From positions 1-47,944 of the forward strand of contig CALMLW010000256.1 in assembly GCA_937868015.1 (NCBI GenBank): 47,944 bases of DNA. Direction: 5' to 3'. The DNA is from an uncultured Synergistaceae bacterium. GTDB taxonomy: Bacteria > Synergistota > Synergistia > Synergistales > Aminiphilaceae. How positions within the stretch are numbered: the stretch's first letter is position 1; every line of letters starts with the position of its first letter. The notes below the pieces were generated by a model. The model saw nothing but the letters and a program-made list of their open reading frames with translations, made no database searches and was not told the origin of the DNA. Position numbers and translations under genes: made by a program. Shown piece by piece: positions 16,927 through 26,812 of this stretch.

Positions 16927-17592
16927 CTATAGGAGCCCCCGACGCCCCATCTCCTCCCTCAGGTCGAAAGTGCCGGGGAGCTCTCGGTCGGACGCCACTT
17001 CGGGCCAGGCCATGCCCCGGTGATCCTGGGACTCATGGCGTACCACCACGGCGTCGATGCCCTGGTCCAGGGCCGCCGCCACGTTTTCTTCTCGATCGTC
17101 AAAGAAAAGGCAGGTCGAGGGGTCCAGGGCGTATCGATCGATGAGGGCTTCGTAGATCTCCCGCTCGGGCTTGAGGAGCTTCACCTCGTAGGACACCACT
17201 CCCCCGTCGAAGTGCCGGAAAAAGTCGTACCGGGAGGAGACGAAGGCGTACCCCCGGCGGGAGAAGTTCGAAAGGACGAAGAGCCTCTTTCCCGATGCCT
17301 TGAGGAGGGGTAGCAGGGCCACGTGCTTTTCGATGGGACGCAACTCCTCGAAAAGGCCCGGGAAGATGCGCCGCACCGCCTCTTTATCCTCCGGCAAACG
17401 CTGGAGAAAGCGCTCCAGCGCCTCGTCCTCCTCCAGGGCCCCCCGGTCGAGGTCTTGCCACTCCGGGGCCTCCAACACTCCTCGACAAATCCGCTCTGCC
17501 AGGGCCCCTCCCCCCAGGGTCCGATGGACGTACTCCAGGGGCTCCCACTTAAGCAACACGCCCCCCAGGTCAAAAATGACGTTTTGTATCAA
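16927..17592 (-). CDS. HAD-superfamily (subfamily IA) hydrolase
   Basis: A 221-residue soluble phosphatase-like protein. Motif I is VIFDLGGVLLKWEP, where DLGGVL replaces the usual DxDGT, as in YihX-type phosphatases; motif II is LFVLSNFSRRGY; motif III is the Lys of KPEREIYEAL; motif IV is CLFFDDREENVAAA. The first Asp nucleophile is kept, while Gly sits where the general acid Asp usually lies, as in YihX relatives. The start is a TTG at 17592 behind GGAAAGGA; nearby ATGs are out of frame. It follows gatB by 53 nt and may be cotranscribed with it. The substrate is unknown; sugar phosphates or haloacids are typical for the group. Confidence 0.85.
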   Translation of the reverse strand: MIQNVIFDLGGVLLKWEPLEYVHRTLGGGALAERICRGVLEAPEWQDLDRGALEEDEALERFLQRLPEDKEAVRRIFPGLFEELRPIEKHVALLPLLKASGKRLFVLSNFSRRGYAFVSSRYDFFRHFDGGVVSYEVKLLKPEREIYEALIDRYALDPSTCLFFDDREENVAAALDQGIDAVVVRHESQDHRGMAWPEVASDRELPGTFDLREEMGRRGLL

Positions 17593-17645
17593 AACATCTC
17601 ATCCTTTCCGACGATCTTTCCTCCAAAACATCGATAGACACTTTG

Positions 17646-19112
17646 TTATTTTTTAAAAATAAGCTCCTCCAGCGTGCGCCGCACCGCCTCTGGGGTCTCC
17701 TGTCCCCGGAGGGCCCGCATCATCAACCCCTCCAGGTACTTGATCTTTTTCCCCTTGGGATCCCTCCCTCCGAGGATCTCTTCCACCACGTCGACGTTCT
17801 CCTCCAGGGTCCGACGCCCCAGGGCTTCGAGCTCCTCCGAAGAGGGCTTTCCTCCGCCAAAGCGGCGCAGCGCCTCATCCAAGGATATCTCTTCGGTGCG
17901 GAGGGCGTGGAAGCACTCCCGGGCCACAGTGGTGGAGAGCTCTCCGGATTCCACCCTCTGGAGGAGGGCCGCCAGGGTGTCCGGCAGCACGGGGAAGGCC
18001 CCCACCGCCCGGCGCTCCTCCCGAAGGACCCGCAGCACCTCGGTGCGCACCCAGGCCGAGGCCCGCCGAGGGGGAGCCCCCGCCGCCACGGCGGCGTCAA
18101 AATACGCCGCCACGCCCCGTTCCTCCACCAGGACGGCCGCCTCCTCCTCCGAAAGGCCAAGGCCCTCCACGAAACGCCGACGCCGGGCGTCGGGAAGCTC
18201 CGGTAGGCGCCGCCGACAGGCCTCCACGAAGCCCTCGGTGATCACCAAGGGGGGCAGGTCCGGGTCGGGGAAGTAGCGGTAGTCCTGGGCTTCCTCCTTG
18301 GACCGGGTCCCCAGGGTGCGCTCCGTGACCTCGTTCCAATGCCGGGTTTCTCGGGCCACTGTTCCCCCCCGGGAGATCAGATCTCTCTGCCGGGAAATCT
18401 CGTATTCCAAAGATCGCTCCAGGGCCCGGAGGGAGTTTAGGTTCTTGATCTCCACCCGCTCTCCCCCGGACTCCCCCGGCCCCTTCAGGGAGATGTTGGC
18501 ATCCACCCGGAGTGACCCCGCCTCCATATCTCCGTCCCCGACTCCCAGGTGGCGTACCAGGCGCCTCAGGGCCAGGACGTACTCCCGGCTCATGGCCGGA
18601 GAGGTGAGATCGGGGGCGGAGACGATCTCCGCCAGGGGAACCCCCGCCCGGTTGCAGTCCACCAAGGAGCAGGATGCTCCCTCCAGACGGCCGTCTCCCG
18701 CTCCGTGGACGAGCTTTCCCGCATCCTCTTCCAGGTGGAGCCGGAGGATGCGGATCCGGCGCGTCCCGCCCTTCTCATCCGCCACGTCGATGAATCCCTC
18801 CTCCGCCAAAGGCTCGTCATACTGGCTGATCTGATACCCCTTGGGCAAGTCGGGATAGAAATAGTTCTTTCGGTGAAAGCGAGACCGGAGGCGGATGCGA
18901 CACCCCAGGGCCAATCCCGCCAGGGTTCCCAGCTCCACGGCCCGGGCGTTCAATGAGGGCAAGGCTCCAGGAAGGCCCAGACACACGGGGCACACGTTGA
19001 CGTTGGGCACGGCTCCGATGTAGTCCGTGGAGCACCCGCAGAAGATCTTGGTGCCCGTGGCGAGCTGCACGTGGATCTCTAGGCCGATGACCGGAGAAAG
19101 CTCTTCTCTCAT
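17646..19112 (-). CDS. gatB: Asp-tRNA(Asn)/Glu-tRNA(Gln) amidotransferase subunit B
   Basis: A 488-residue subunit B of the GatCAB amidotransferase, which activates Glu or Asp mischarged on tRNA and receives ammonia from GatA. Seen: PVIGLEIHVQL at the start, paired Cys of the zinc site in IFCGCSTDY and VCPVCLGLPGALP, SRFHRKNYFYPDLPKGYQIS, then GatB-specific DYRYFPDPDLPPL, and the helical YqeY-like tail domain ending EELIFKK. Length is normal. Its ATG overlaps the gatA stop by 4 nt, so translation is coupled. With gatA and gatC it completes the complex that replaces GlnRS and/or AsnRS. Confidence 0.97.
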   Translation of the reverse strand: MREELSPVIGLEIHVQLATGTKIFCGCSTDYIGAVPNVNVCPVCLGLPGALPSLNARAVELGTLAGLALGCRIRLRSRFHRKNYFYPDLPKGYQISQYDEPLAEEGFIDVADEKGGTRRIRILRLHLEEDAGKLVHGAGDGRLEGASCSLVDCNRAGVPLAEIVSAPDLTSPAMSREYVLALRRLVRHLGVGDGDMEAGSLRVDANISLKGPGESGGERVEIKNLNSLRALERSLEYEISRQRDLISRGGTVARETRHWNEVTERTLGTRSKEEAQDYRYFPDPDLPPLVITEGFVEACRRRLPELPDARRRRFVEGLGLSEEEAAVLVEERGVAAYFDAAVAAGAPPRRASAWVRTEVLRVLREERRAVGAFPVLPDTLAALLQRVESGELSTTVARECFHALRTEEISLDEALRRFGGGKPSSEELEALGRRTLEENVDVVEEILGGRDPKGKKIKYLEGLMMRALRGQETPEAVRRTLEELIFKK

Positions 19113-20584
19113 GAGTATTTCCCCCCCGTCCCCTGGATCGGTTGCGGCGCCCCGAAGGCCTTTTCCAGGATCGACGCCACTCCCAACAGGTCGAACTCCC
19201 CCCAGGGCCTTCCCACGAGCTGTACGGAGAGGGGCAAGCCGTCCCGTCCCGATCCCGTCGCCAGGGACAGGGCTGGAAGCCCCGCCAGGTTCGCCGGAAC
19301 GGTGAAGATGTCCATGAGGTACATGGCCATCGGGTCCCCCACTTCCCCGAAGTAAAAGGGCAGCCGGGGAGAGGTGGGGAGCAAGACCACATCCGCCGAT
19401 TGGAAGGCCACATCGAACTCCTCCGCCACCCGGCGCCGCACCTTCTGGGCGGTGGCATAGTAGGCGTCGTAATATCCCGAGCTTAGCACGTAGGTCCCCG
19501 TGAGAATGCGTCGTTTGACCTCGGGGCCCAGCCCCTCCCCCCGGGTGCGCCGGTACTGTTCCTGAAGGACTTCGGCCTCCCGGCAGAACCCGAAGCGCAC
19601 GCCGTCAAATCGGGAGAGGTTCGAGCTGGCCTCGGCGGGAGCCAGGATGTAATAGGCCGCCAGGCCGTAGGCGATGGTGTCACGGAGCGACACGTCCACC
19701 AGGGTGGCCCCCGCGTCCTGGCAGATCCGGGCCGCGTGCACCATGGCCGCGTGGAGCTCGGGATCCACCGCGCTGCCAGCGAACTCCCGCACCATGCCGA
19801 TGCGGCGCCCTTTCAGGGAGTAAGTCTGTATCGCGTTGAGGTAGGTGGTCCTAGGACGGGAAGAGCAGGTGGGATCCCGGTCGTCGGCCCTTCCCAGCAC
19901 CTCCAGGGCCACCGCCAGGTCCCCCACGTCCCGGGCCAAGGGGCCGATCTGGTCAAAGGAGCTGGCATAGGCCACCAGGCCATGGCGACTCACCATGCCG
20001 TAGGTGGGCTTCAGACCGTGGACGCCGCAAAATGCTGCGGGCTGGCGGATGGACCCCCCCGTATCGCTCCCCAGGGCCAAGGGGGCGTACCCCGCCGCCA
20101 CGGCGGCGGCGCTCCCCCCGGAGCTTCCCCCCGGCACCCGGTTCGGATCCCGGGGGTTTTTGGTGGGGCCGAAGAAGGAGTTCTCCGTGGAGCTCCCCAT
20201 GGCGAACTCATCCATGTTGCCCTTCCCCACCACCACCGCCCCGGCCCCCAGGAGATGGTCCACCGCCGTGGCGTTATAGGGGGCCACCCAGCGCTCCAAC
20301 ATGCGAGATCCGCAGGTGGTGGGAGATCCCTGGACGCAGATGTTGTCTTTTATCACCACCGGCACACCGCAGAGCGGGGAGATGTCCGCCCCCCCTGCCA
20401 GGGCGGTATCCAGGGCCCGGGCCCGATCCCGGGCGGCTTCCACCATGGGGGTGATGAGGGCGTGGTACGTCCCCTCCTGCCACTGCATGTGCGTCAGGTG
20501 GGCCTCCACCACCTCGCTCACGGACAGCTGCCCCTGCGCCACAAACTCCGCCAGGCGCCAAGCGGAATATTCCCAGAGTTCCAT
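19109..20584 (-). CDS. gatA: Asp-tRNA(Asn)/Glu-tRNA(Gln) amidotransferase subunit A
   Basis: A 491-residue amidase-signature enzyme that releases ammonia from Gln for the GatCAB complex. The Ser-cisSer-Lys triad is visible: Lys79 in GVPVVIKDN, cis-Ser154 in PGGSSGGSAAAVA, and nucleophile Ser178 in GSDTGGSIRQPA. Conserved GKGNMDEFAMGSSTENS and KPTYGMVSRHGLVAYASSFD blocks identify the tRNA-dependent branch rather than a general amidase. It starts 12 nt after gatC and overlaps gatB by 4 nt, giving the order gatC-gatA-gatB on the minus strand. Confidence 0.97.
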   Translation of the reverse strand: MELWEYSAWRLAEFVAQGQLSVSEVVEAHLTHMQWQEGTYHALITPMVEAARDRARALDTALAGGADISPLCGVPVVIKDNICVQGSPTTCGSRMLERWVAPYNATAVDHLLGAGAVVVGKGNMDEFAMGSSTENSFFGPTKNPRDPNRVPGGSSGGSAAAVAAGYAPLALGSDTGGSIRQPAAFCGVHGLKPTYGMVSRHGLVAYASSFDQIGPLARDVGDLAVALEVLGRADDRDPTCSSRPRTTYLNAIQTYSLKGRRIGMVREFAGSAVDPELHAAMVHAARICQDAGATLVDVSLRDTIAYGLAAYYILAPAEASSNLSRFDGVRFGFCREAEVLQEQYRRTRGEGLGPEVKRRILTGTYVLSSGYYDAYYATAQKVRRRVAEEFDVAFQSADVVLLPTSPRLPFYFGEVGDPMAMYLMDIFTVPANLAGLPALSLATGSGRDGLPLSVQLVGRPWGEFDLLGVASILEKAFGAPQPIQGTGGKYS

Positions 20585-20596
20585 GTCGTTCCTCCC

Positions 20597-20989
20597 TCAG
20601 TCGGCGGAGCACGACCCCGGCGGGAGATGTCCCCCTTCGCCGGATCCGGCTCGACCTTCGCCCTCCCTTCGGGACTCCTCGTCCCGCTCCATCCGGGGCA
20701 CCCGGAAAAAATCCCCCTCCCGGAAGGGGGCTCGATCCAGCACCTCTCCCCTCTCCTCCCAAGGGGTTTCCACGTCCTCTCGGAGGGCGATGCTAGGCTC
20801 TCCCGGGGTAAAGGGTTCCACTCCCTCCAGATCCATCTCCCGAAGGCGGGCAAAATACCCCAGGATTTTCTGGAAATGCCTCCCCAGGTCCTCCGCTTCG
20901 TCGTCGCCCACCTCCAACTGAATCAGGGCGGCGATGCGCCGCACCTCCTCCGGCGAAACGATCCCTTCCGGCTCCGATCTCCCGTGCAT
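20597..20989 (-). CDS. gatC: Asp-tRNA(Asn)/Glu-tRNA(Gln) amidotransferase subunit C
   Basis: A 130-residue small subunit that wraps around and stabilises GatA. The core matches the family: SPEEVRRIAALIQLEVGDDE at the N-terminus, then FQKILGYFARLREMDLEGVE and LREDVETP. It is longer than most GatC proteins (about 95 residues) because of a polar C-terminal extension of about 30 residues rich in Arg, Glu and Gly with no recognisable fold. It starts 84 nt after a DMT permease gene and is followed 12 nt later by gatA. Confidence 0.92.
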   Translation of the reverse strand: MHGRSEPEGIVSPEEVRRIAALIQLEVGDDEAEDLGRHFQKILGYFARLREMDLEGVEPFTPGEPSIALREDVETPWEERGEVLDRAPFREGDFFRVPRMERDEESRREGEGRAGSGEGGHLPPGSCSAD

Positions 20990-21073
20990 GACGTCACCTC
21001 GTTCCCAAAAAGTACGGGGTCTTCCCCCCCGCCTCCTCCGGAAGACCCGAGGGTACCCCGGCGGCCAAAAGCC

Positions 21074-21931
21074 CTAGGGAGAAGGGGCGCCCTTTCCTCG
21101 AGTCCCCCAGGTGCCCAGAAAGGCTCCCCCCAAGATGCACCCCATGGCCCCGGCGGCGATCGGAGTAAACTCGCCTCGCCCCGAAAAGGTCAATAGCAGG
21201 GTGGATAGCAGCGGCGTCAGGTAGGCCAAGGACCCGATGATCCGGGGATCGCCCTGGCGCAACGCCCCATCCCACAGAAAAAATGCCCCTCCCATGGGTC
21301 CCAGCCCCAGGGCAACCAGGGAGGGGAGTTCTCCCAGGGTGGGGATATAGGGCTCTTCCAAAAGGACGTGCACCAGCAGGGACAGCACCCCGGAGGCGAA
21401 GCAAAATCCCCCGATGGCGGCGTTGGGGAACCCCCCCAGGCGCTTCGTCGTGAGGGAATAGGTCGCCCAGATGAAGGCCGCTCCCCCTCCCAGAAGGTAG
21501 CCCGGCAAAAACTCGCTCCGAAAGCTCACAAAAGACCCCCCGGTGACGATGAGGGCTGCCCCCGTCATGCCCAGGAAGGCCGCCCCCAGGTGGTGGGGCC
21601 TCAGAGAGTAACCCGGCAGGATCCAAGGGGAAAAGATCACGGTGAATAAGGGCCACAAATAATTCATTAAATTCGCCTCCACCGGAGGGGCCAGGCGGAG
21701 GGCCAGGAAAAAGCACAGGTGATAGCCGAAGAGGCCGTAAACCCCCAGGGCCAGAAGCTTGGGAGATACGCGCCACTGACGAAAGTGATGCACGCTACAC
21801 CCCGACCCGATCAGCAGGGCCAGTCCCACCAGGAGGAAGGGAGGAACGGATGCCAGACGCAACCCCAGAAAAGCCAACGAACTCCACACGCCGATGGCCG
21901 AGAGGGCCAGGGCGTAGGCCCTACCTGACAT
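21074..21931 (-). CDS. EamA/DMT-superfamily exporter
   Basis: A 285-residue membrane protein with ten hydrophobic helices arranged as two EamA repeats. The second repeat contains GGGAAFIWATYSLTTKRLGG and GALRQGDPRIIGSLAYLTPL, typical of amino-acid or metabolite exporters in the drug/metabolite transporter superfamily, close to YddG-type proteins. The ATG has GGGGGGGAG about 6 nt upstream. It follows the ligA terminator and precedes gatC by 84 nt, so it may be the first gene of the gat transcript. The substrate is not known; an aromatic or other amino acid is a reasonable guess. Confidence 0.82.
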   Translation of the reverse strand: MSGRAYALALSAIGVWSSLAFLGLRLASVPPFLLVGLALLIGSGCSVHHFRQWRVSPKLLALGVYGLFGYHLCFFLALRLAPPVEANLMNYLWPLFTVIFSPWILPGYSLRPHHLGAAFLGMTGAALIVTGGSFVSFRSEFLPGYLLGGGAAFIWATYSLTTKRLGGFPNAAIGGFCFASGVLSLLVHVLLEEPYIPTLGELPSLVALGLGPMGGAFFLWDGALRQGDPRIIGSLAYLTPLLSTLLLTFSGRGEFTPIAAGAMGCILGGAFLGTWGTRGKGAPSP

Positions 21932-22028
21932 GAAATCTCCCCCCCCTTTTCGCCGATGAACCGCATCCCGCGCCCCGGCCGATCCGGGGGCGGCCTAAAC
22001 GCCCGTAGGGCACCGGAGTCCTTCCGGG

Positions 22029-22062
22029 AAAAAAGCGCCGCCGCCGACGCCGGTGGCGCTTT
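22029..22062 (-). terminator. Terminator after ligA
   Basis: Arms GGCGCTTT (22055-22062) and AAAGCGCC (22032-22039) close a GC-rich inner hairpin. On the minus strand a six-T tail follows. It separates the lysS-ligA unit from the DMT permease. Confidence 0.75.
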
Positions 22063-22086
22063 GGAAACCTTCGGAGCAGCCTTCCT

Positions 22087-24207
<2,121 letters not shown>

Positions 24208-25731
24208 TCACGCCTCCCGGGGGCGCATGGCGGGGAATAGGATCACGTCCCGGATGGAGCGGGAATCCGTGAGGAACATCACCAGCCGATCGATGCCCAC
24301 GCCGAGCCCCCCCGTGGGGGGAAGGCCGTACTCCAGGGCGGTGACGAAGTCTTCGTCGAAGGGGTGGGACTCTTCGTCCCCCGCGTCCTTCTTGCGCTGC
24401 TGATCTCGGAAGCGTTCCTCCTGATCGAGGGGGTCATTGAGCTCGCTGAAGGCGTTGGCCACTTCGCTGCCGTTGATGAAGAGCTCGAAGCGGTTGGTGT
24501 AGTCCGGGGCCTCGGGATTGCGCTTCGCCAGAGGCGATATTTCCACGGGGTGCTGGAGCACGAAGGTGGGCTGGATGAGGTGTTTTTCTCCGTACTCTTC
24601 AAAGAGCTTGGCGAGGAGCAGGAAGCGGCTCTCGTGCCCCTCCACGGGAATCCCCTTGGCCCGGGCCGCCCTTCGGGCCTCTTCGTCCGTGGTGATGGCG
24701 TCAAAATCGACCCCCGCATGCTCTTTCACCAGTTCTTTCATGGTGGCCCGCCGGAAGGGGGGATGGAGCGAGATCTCTTTGCCCTGGTAGGTCACGGTGC
24801 GCCCCCCCACGGAGTCCGCCGCCGCCACGACGATGTTCTCGCAGAGGGTCATCATGTCTTCGTAATCCGCATAGGCCCAGTAGACCTCCATGGCGGTGAA
24901 CTCCGGATTGTGCATGGTGTCCACGCCCTCGTTCCGGAAGTTCTTCCCGATCTCGTAGACCCGACCCATCATCCCCACGATGAGGCGCTTGAGGTAGAGC
25001 TCCGTGGCGATGCGCATGTACATCTGGAGCCCCAGGGCGTTGTGGAAGGTGACGAAGGGGCGGGCATTGGCCCCCCCCGCCAGGTGGGACAGGATGGGGG
25101 TGTCCACCTCCAGGGAGCCGGTGCGGGTCATGAGGGCCCGGATGGCCGCCATGATGGTGGCACGCTTGCGGAAGGTGTCCCGCACGCCCCGATTGGCCAA
25201 AAGGTCGACGTAGCGCTGACGATAGCGCACCTCCACGTCCTTCAGGCCGTGCCACTTCTCCGGCATGGGGCGCAGAGCCTTGGAGAGGAGGGAAAAGGAC
25301 TCCACCTGAACCGAGAGCTCTCCCCGGCTGGTGCGGAAGGGATGCCCCTCCACGCCCAGGAAGTCCCCCACGTCCACCCATTTTTTGAAGAACGTGTAGG
25401 CCTCTTCTCCCAGGGCATCGAACTGGAAGTAGAGCTGCATGCGATCTCCCTCGTCCTCCAAAGTGATGAAAGACGCCTTGCCGTGCTTCCTCAGAGCCAT
25501 GACCCTTCCCGCCGTGGTGAGCTTCTCCGTGCCGTGCTGATCGACGGTCAGGGAGTCGAAGCGCCGCTTTATTTCCGCAAGATGGGCGCTGCGCTCGAAG
25601 CGCTCGGGGCGGTAGGGATCGTACCCCTCCTCCTCCCGGAGCCTCCGGAGCTTCTCCTTGCGCGCCGCCAGGATTTCCTCCTCGGGCACCTGGGATCCTC
25701 CCTCAGCCTGCAACCGTTCCTGATCCTCCAT
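24208..25731 (-). CDS. lysS: Lysyl-tRNA synthetase, class II
   Basis: A 507-residue class II synthetase that charges tRNA-Lys. The N-terminal OB-fold anticodon domain contains TAGRVMALRKHGKASFITLE. The catalytic core has motif 2 (FRNEGVDTMHNPEFTAMEVY) and motif 3 (GLGVGIDRLVMFLTD). An N-terminal extension of about 30 charged residues is typical of lysS. The ATG at 25731 has GGGAGG 8 nt upstream, better than the in-frame TTG at 25749. The start lies within the last 29 nt of the dus gene, so the two are translationally linked. This is the bacterial class II form, not class I LysK. Confidence 0.96.
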   Translation of the reverse strand: MEDQERLQAEGGSQVPEEEILAARKEKLRRLREEEGYDPYRPERFERSAHLAEIKRRFDSLTVDQHGTEKLTTAGRVMALRKHGKASFITLEDEGDRMQLYFQFDALGEEAYTFFKKWVDVGDFLGVEGHPFRTSRGELSVQVESFSLLSKALRPMPEKWHGLKDVEVRYRQRYVDLLANRGVRDTFRKRATIMAAIRALMTRTGSLEVDTPILSHLAGGANARPFVTFHNALGLQMYMRIATELYLKRLIVGMMGRVYEIGKNFRNEGVDTMHNPEFTAMEVYWAYADYEDMMTLCENIVVAAADSVGGRTVTYQGKEISLHPPFRRATMKELVKEHAGVDFDAITTDEEARRAARAKGIPVEGHESRFLLLAKLFEEYGEKHLIQPTFVLQHPVEISPLAKRNPEAPDYTNRFELFINGSEVANAFSELNDPLDQEERFRDQQRKKDAGDEESHPFDEDFVTALEYGLPPTGGLGVGIDRLVMFLTDSRSIRDVILFPAMRPREA

Positions 25732-26740
25732 GGTCTGTGCCTCCCTCAACTAGTACCTGCTCCCATCTTCGCACCACGCTTTCCAGCGAGGGGCGGTCGG
25801 TGACGGTGCCGATGCTCCGGCGCAGAAAGGTCGCCCCGGGCAGTCCCTTAAAGATACCCGAGAGGAAGCGCCGGAGCAAGATCATGGCCCCCCGTTCTCC
25901 CACTTCTTCCGCCATATCGTCGGCCAAATTCATCAGAGTCGCCACCCGCTGGGCGGGGGTGGGGTTCAAGACCTCCGGCGCTCCGCCGTATCCCAGGGCC
26001 TGGAGGATCTTCGGCGTGCTGTAGACATCCCTCACGCCCCCCCGGGCCAAGAGCACCGCCGCGCACCCCCGGGACAGATAGTCCTGGACATCCTCGGGGG
26101 CATAGACGTCCCCAGAACCCACGATCCGGCCGGGAAAGCGCGCCGCCACGGCCCCCACGGCATCCCGGTCCCCCGTACCCTCGTACATCTGGGCCGCCGT
26201 GCGCCCGTGGAGCGCCACGCAGGACGCTCCGGCGGAAAAAAGCACGTCGCAGAAGTCCCCCGTGGAGAGGGGACACCCCCGTCCCGCCAGCCGGGTCTTC
26301 ACCCACACCGGCAGGCCAAAGGGCACGAGGGCCCGCACCATGGCCTCCGCCACGGCGGGACGCTCCAAAAGTCGGGCCCCCTCCCCCCGGCGGAAGACCT
26401 TCCTCACGGGACAGGCCATGTTGATCTGCACCGCCTGGGGACGCTCCCCCCGGATCAGGGCGATCTCCAGGCTTCGCCCCATCTCTTCCGCCTCGTCCCC
26501 GAAGAGCTGAAGCACCACGGGGGCCTCACCCCTCCGGGGAAGCATGGCCAAGGTGGCCCGGTTCCCGTGGCACAACCCCGAACTGCTCACCATTTCCGTG
26601 TGGGTGAGCCCCACTCCCATCCTCCTGAAGAGGGCTCGCACCGCAGGCACACTGATTTCCGCCAGCGGCGCGAGCCACAGAGGATTTGCCACCGCCACGC
26701 TCCCCACTTCTTGACCGCCCGGCGGCATCGTGTTTTTCAC
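25703..26740 (-). CDS. tRNA-dihydrouridine synthase (DusB-like)
   Basis: A 345-residue flavoprotein that reduces uridine to dihydrouridine in tRNA D-loops. Seen: LWLAPLAEISVPAVRALFRR (FMN-barrel start), THTEMVSSSGLCHGN, VVLQLFGDEAEEMGR, QINMACPVRKVFRRGEGARL with the catalytic Cys, VWVKTRLAG, CVALHGRTAAQMYEG, and PGRIVGSGDVYAPEDVQDYL. The GTG start has GGAGG 5 nt upstream. The GAR in the catalytic loop is slightly atypical (usually GSG/GAAL). It overlaps lysS by 29 nt; dus-lysS adjacency is common in bacteria. Which uridine positions it modifies cannot be told. Confidence 0.9.
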   Translation of the reverse strand: MKNTMPPGGQEVGSVAVANPLWLAPLAEISVPAVRALFRRMGVGLTHTEMVSSSGLCHGNRATLAMLPRRGEAPVVLQLFGDEAEEMGRSLEIALIRGERPQAVQINMACPVRKVFRRGEGARLLERPAVAEAMVRALVPFGLPVWVKTRLAGRGCPLSTGDFCDVLFSAGASCVALHGRTAAQMYEGTGDRDAVGAVAARFPGRIVGSGDVYAPEDVQDYLSRGCAAVLLARGGVRDVYSTPKILQALGYGGAPEVLNPTPAQRVATLMNLADDMAEEVGERGAMILLRRFLSGIFKGLPGATFLRRSIGTVTDRPSLESVVRRWEQVLVEGGTDHGGSGTVAG

Positions 26741-26771
26741 CTTTTCCTCCCCGCGTTTCGGCTCACGGCCC

Positions 26772-26803
26772 GCCGGAGGGCCCCCTTAGGGGGCCCCTCC
26801 GGC
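26772..26803 (-). terminator. Hairpin after the 5'-nucleotidase gene
   Basis: Arms GCCGGAGGGCCCCC and GGGGGCCCCTCCGGC with a TTA loop and one bulged base, 10 nt after the stop. There is no T tract, so it may be a weak terminator or an RNA-stabilising hairpin. Confidence 0.5.
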
Positions 26804-26812
26804 CCAAGGCGC

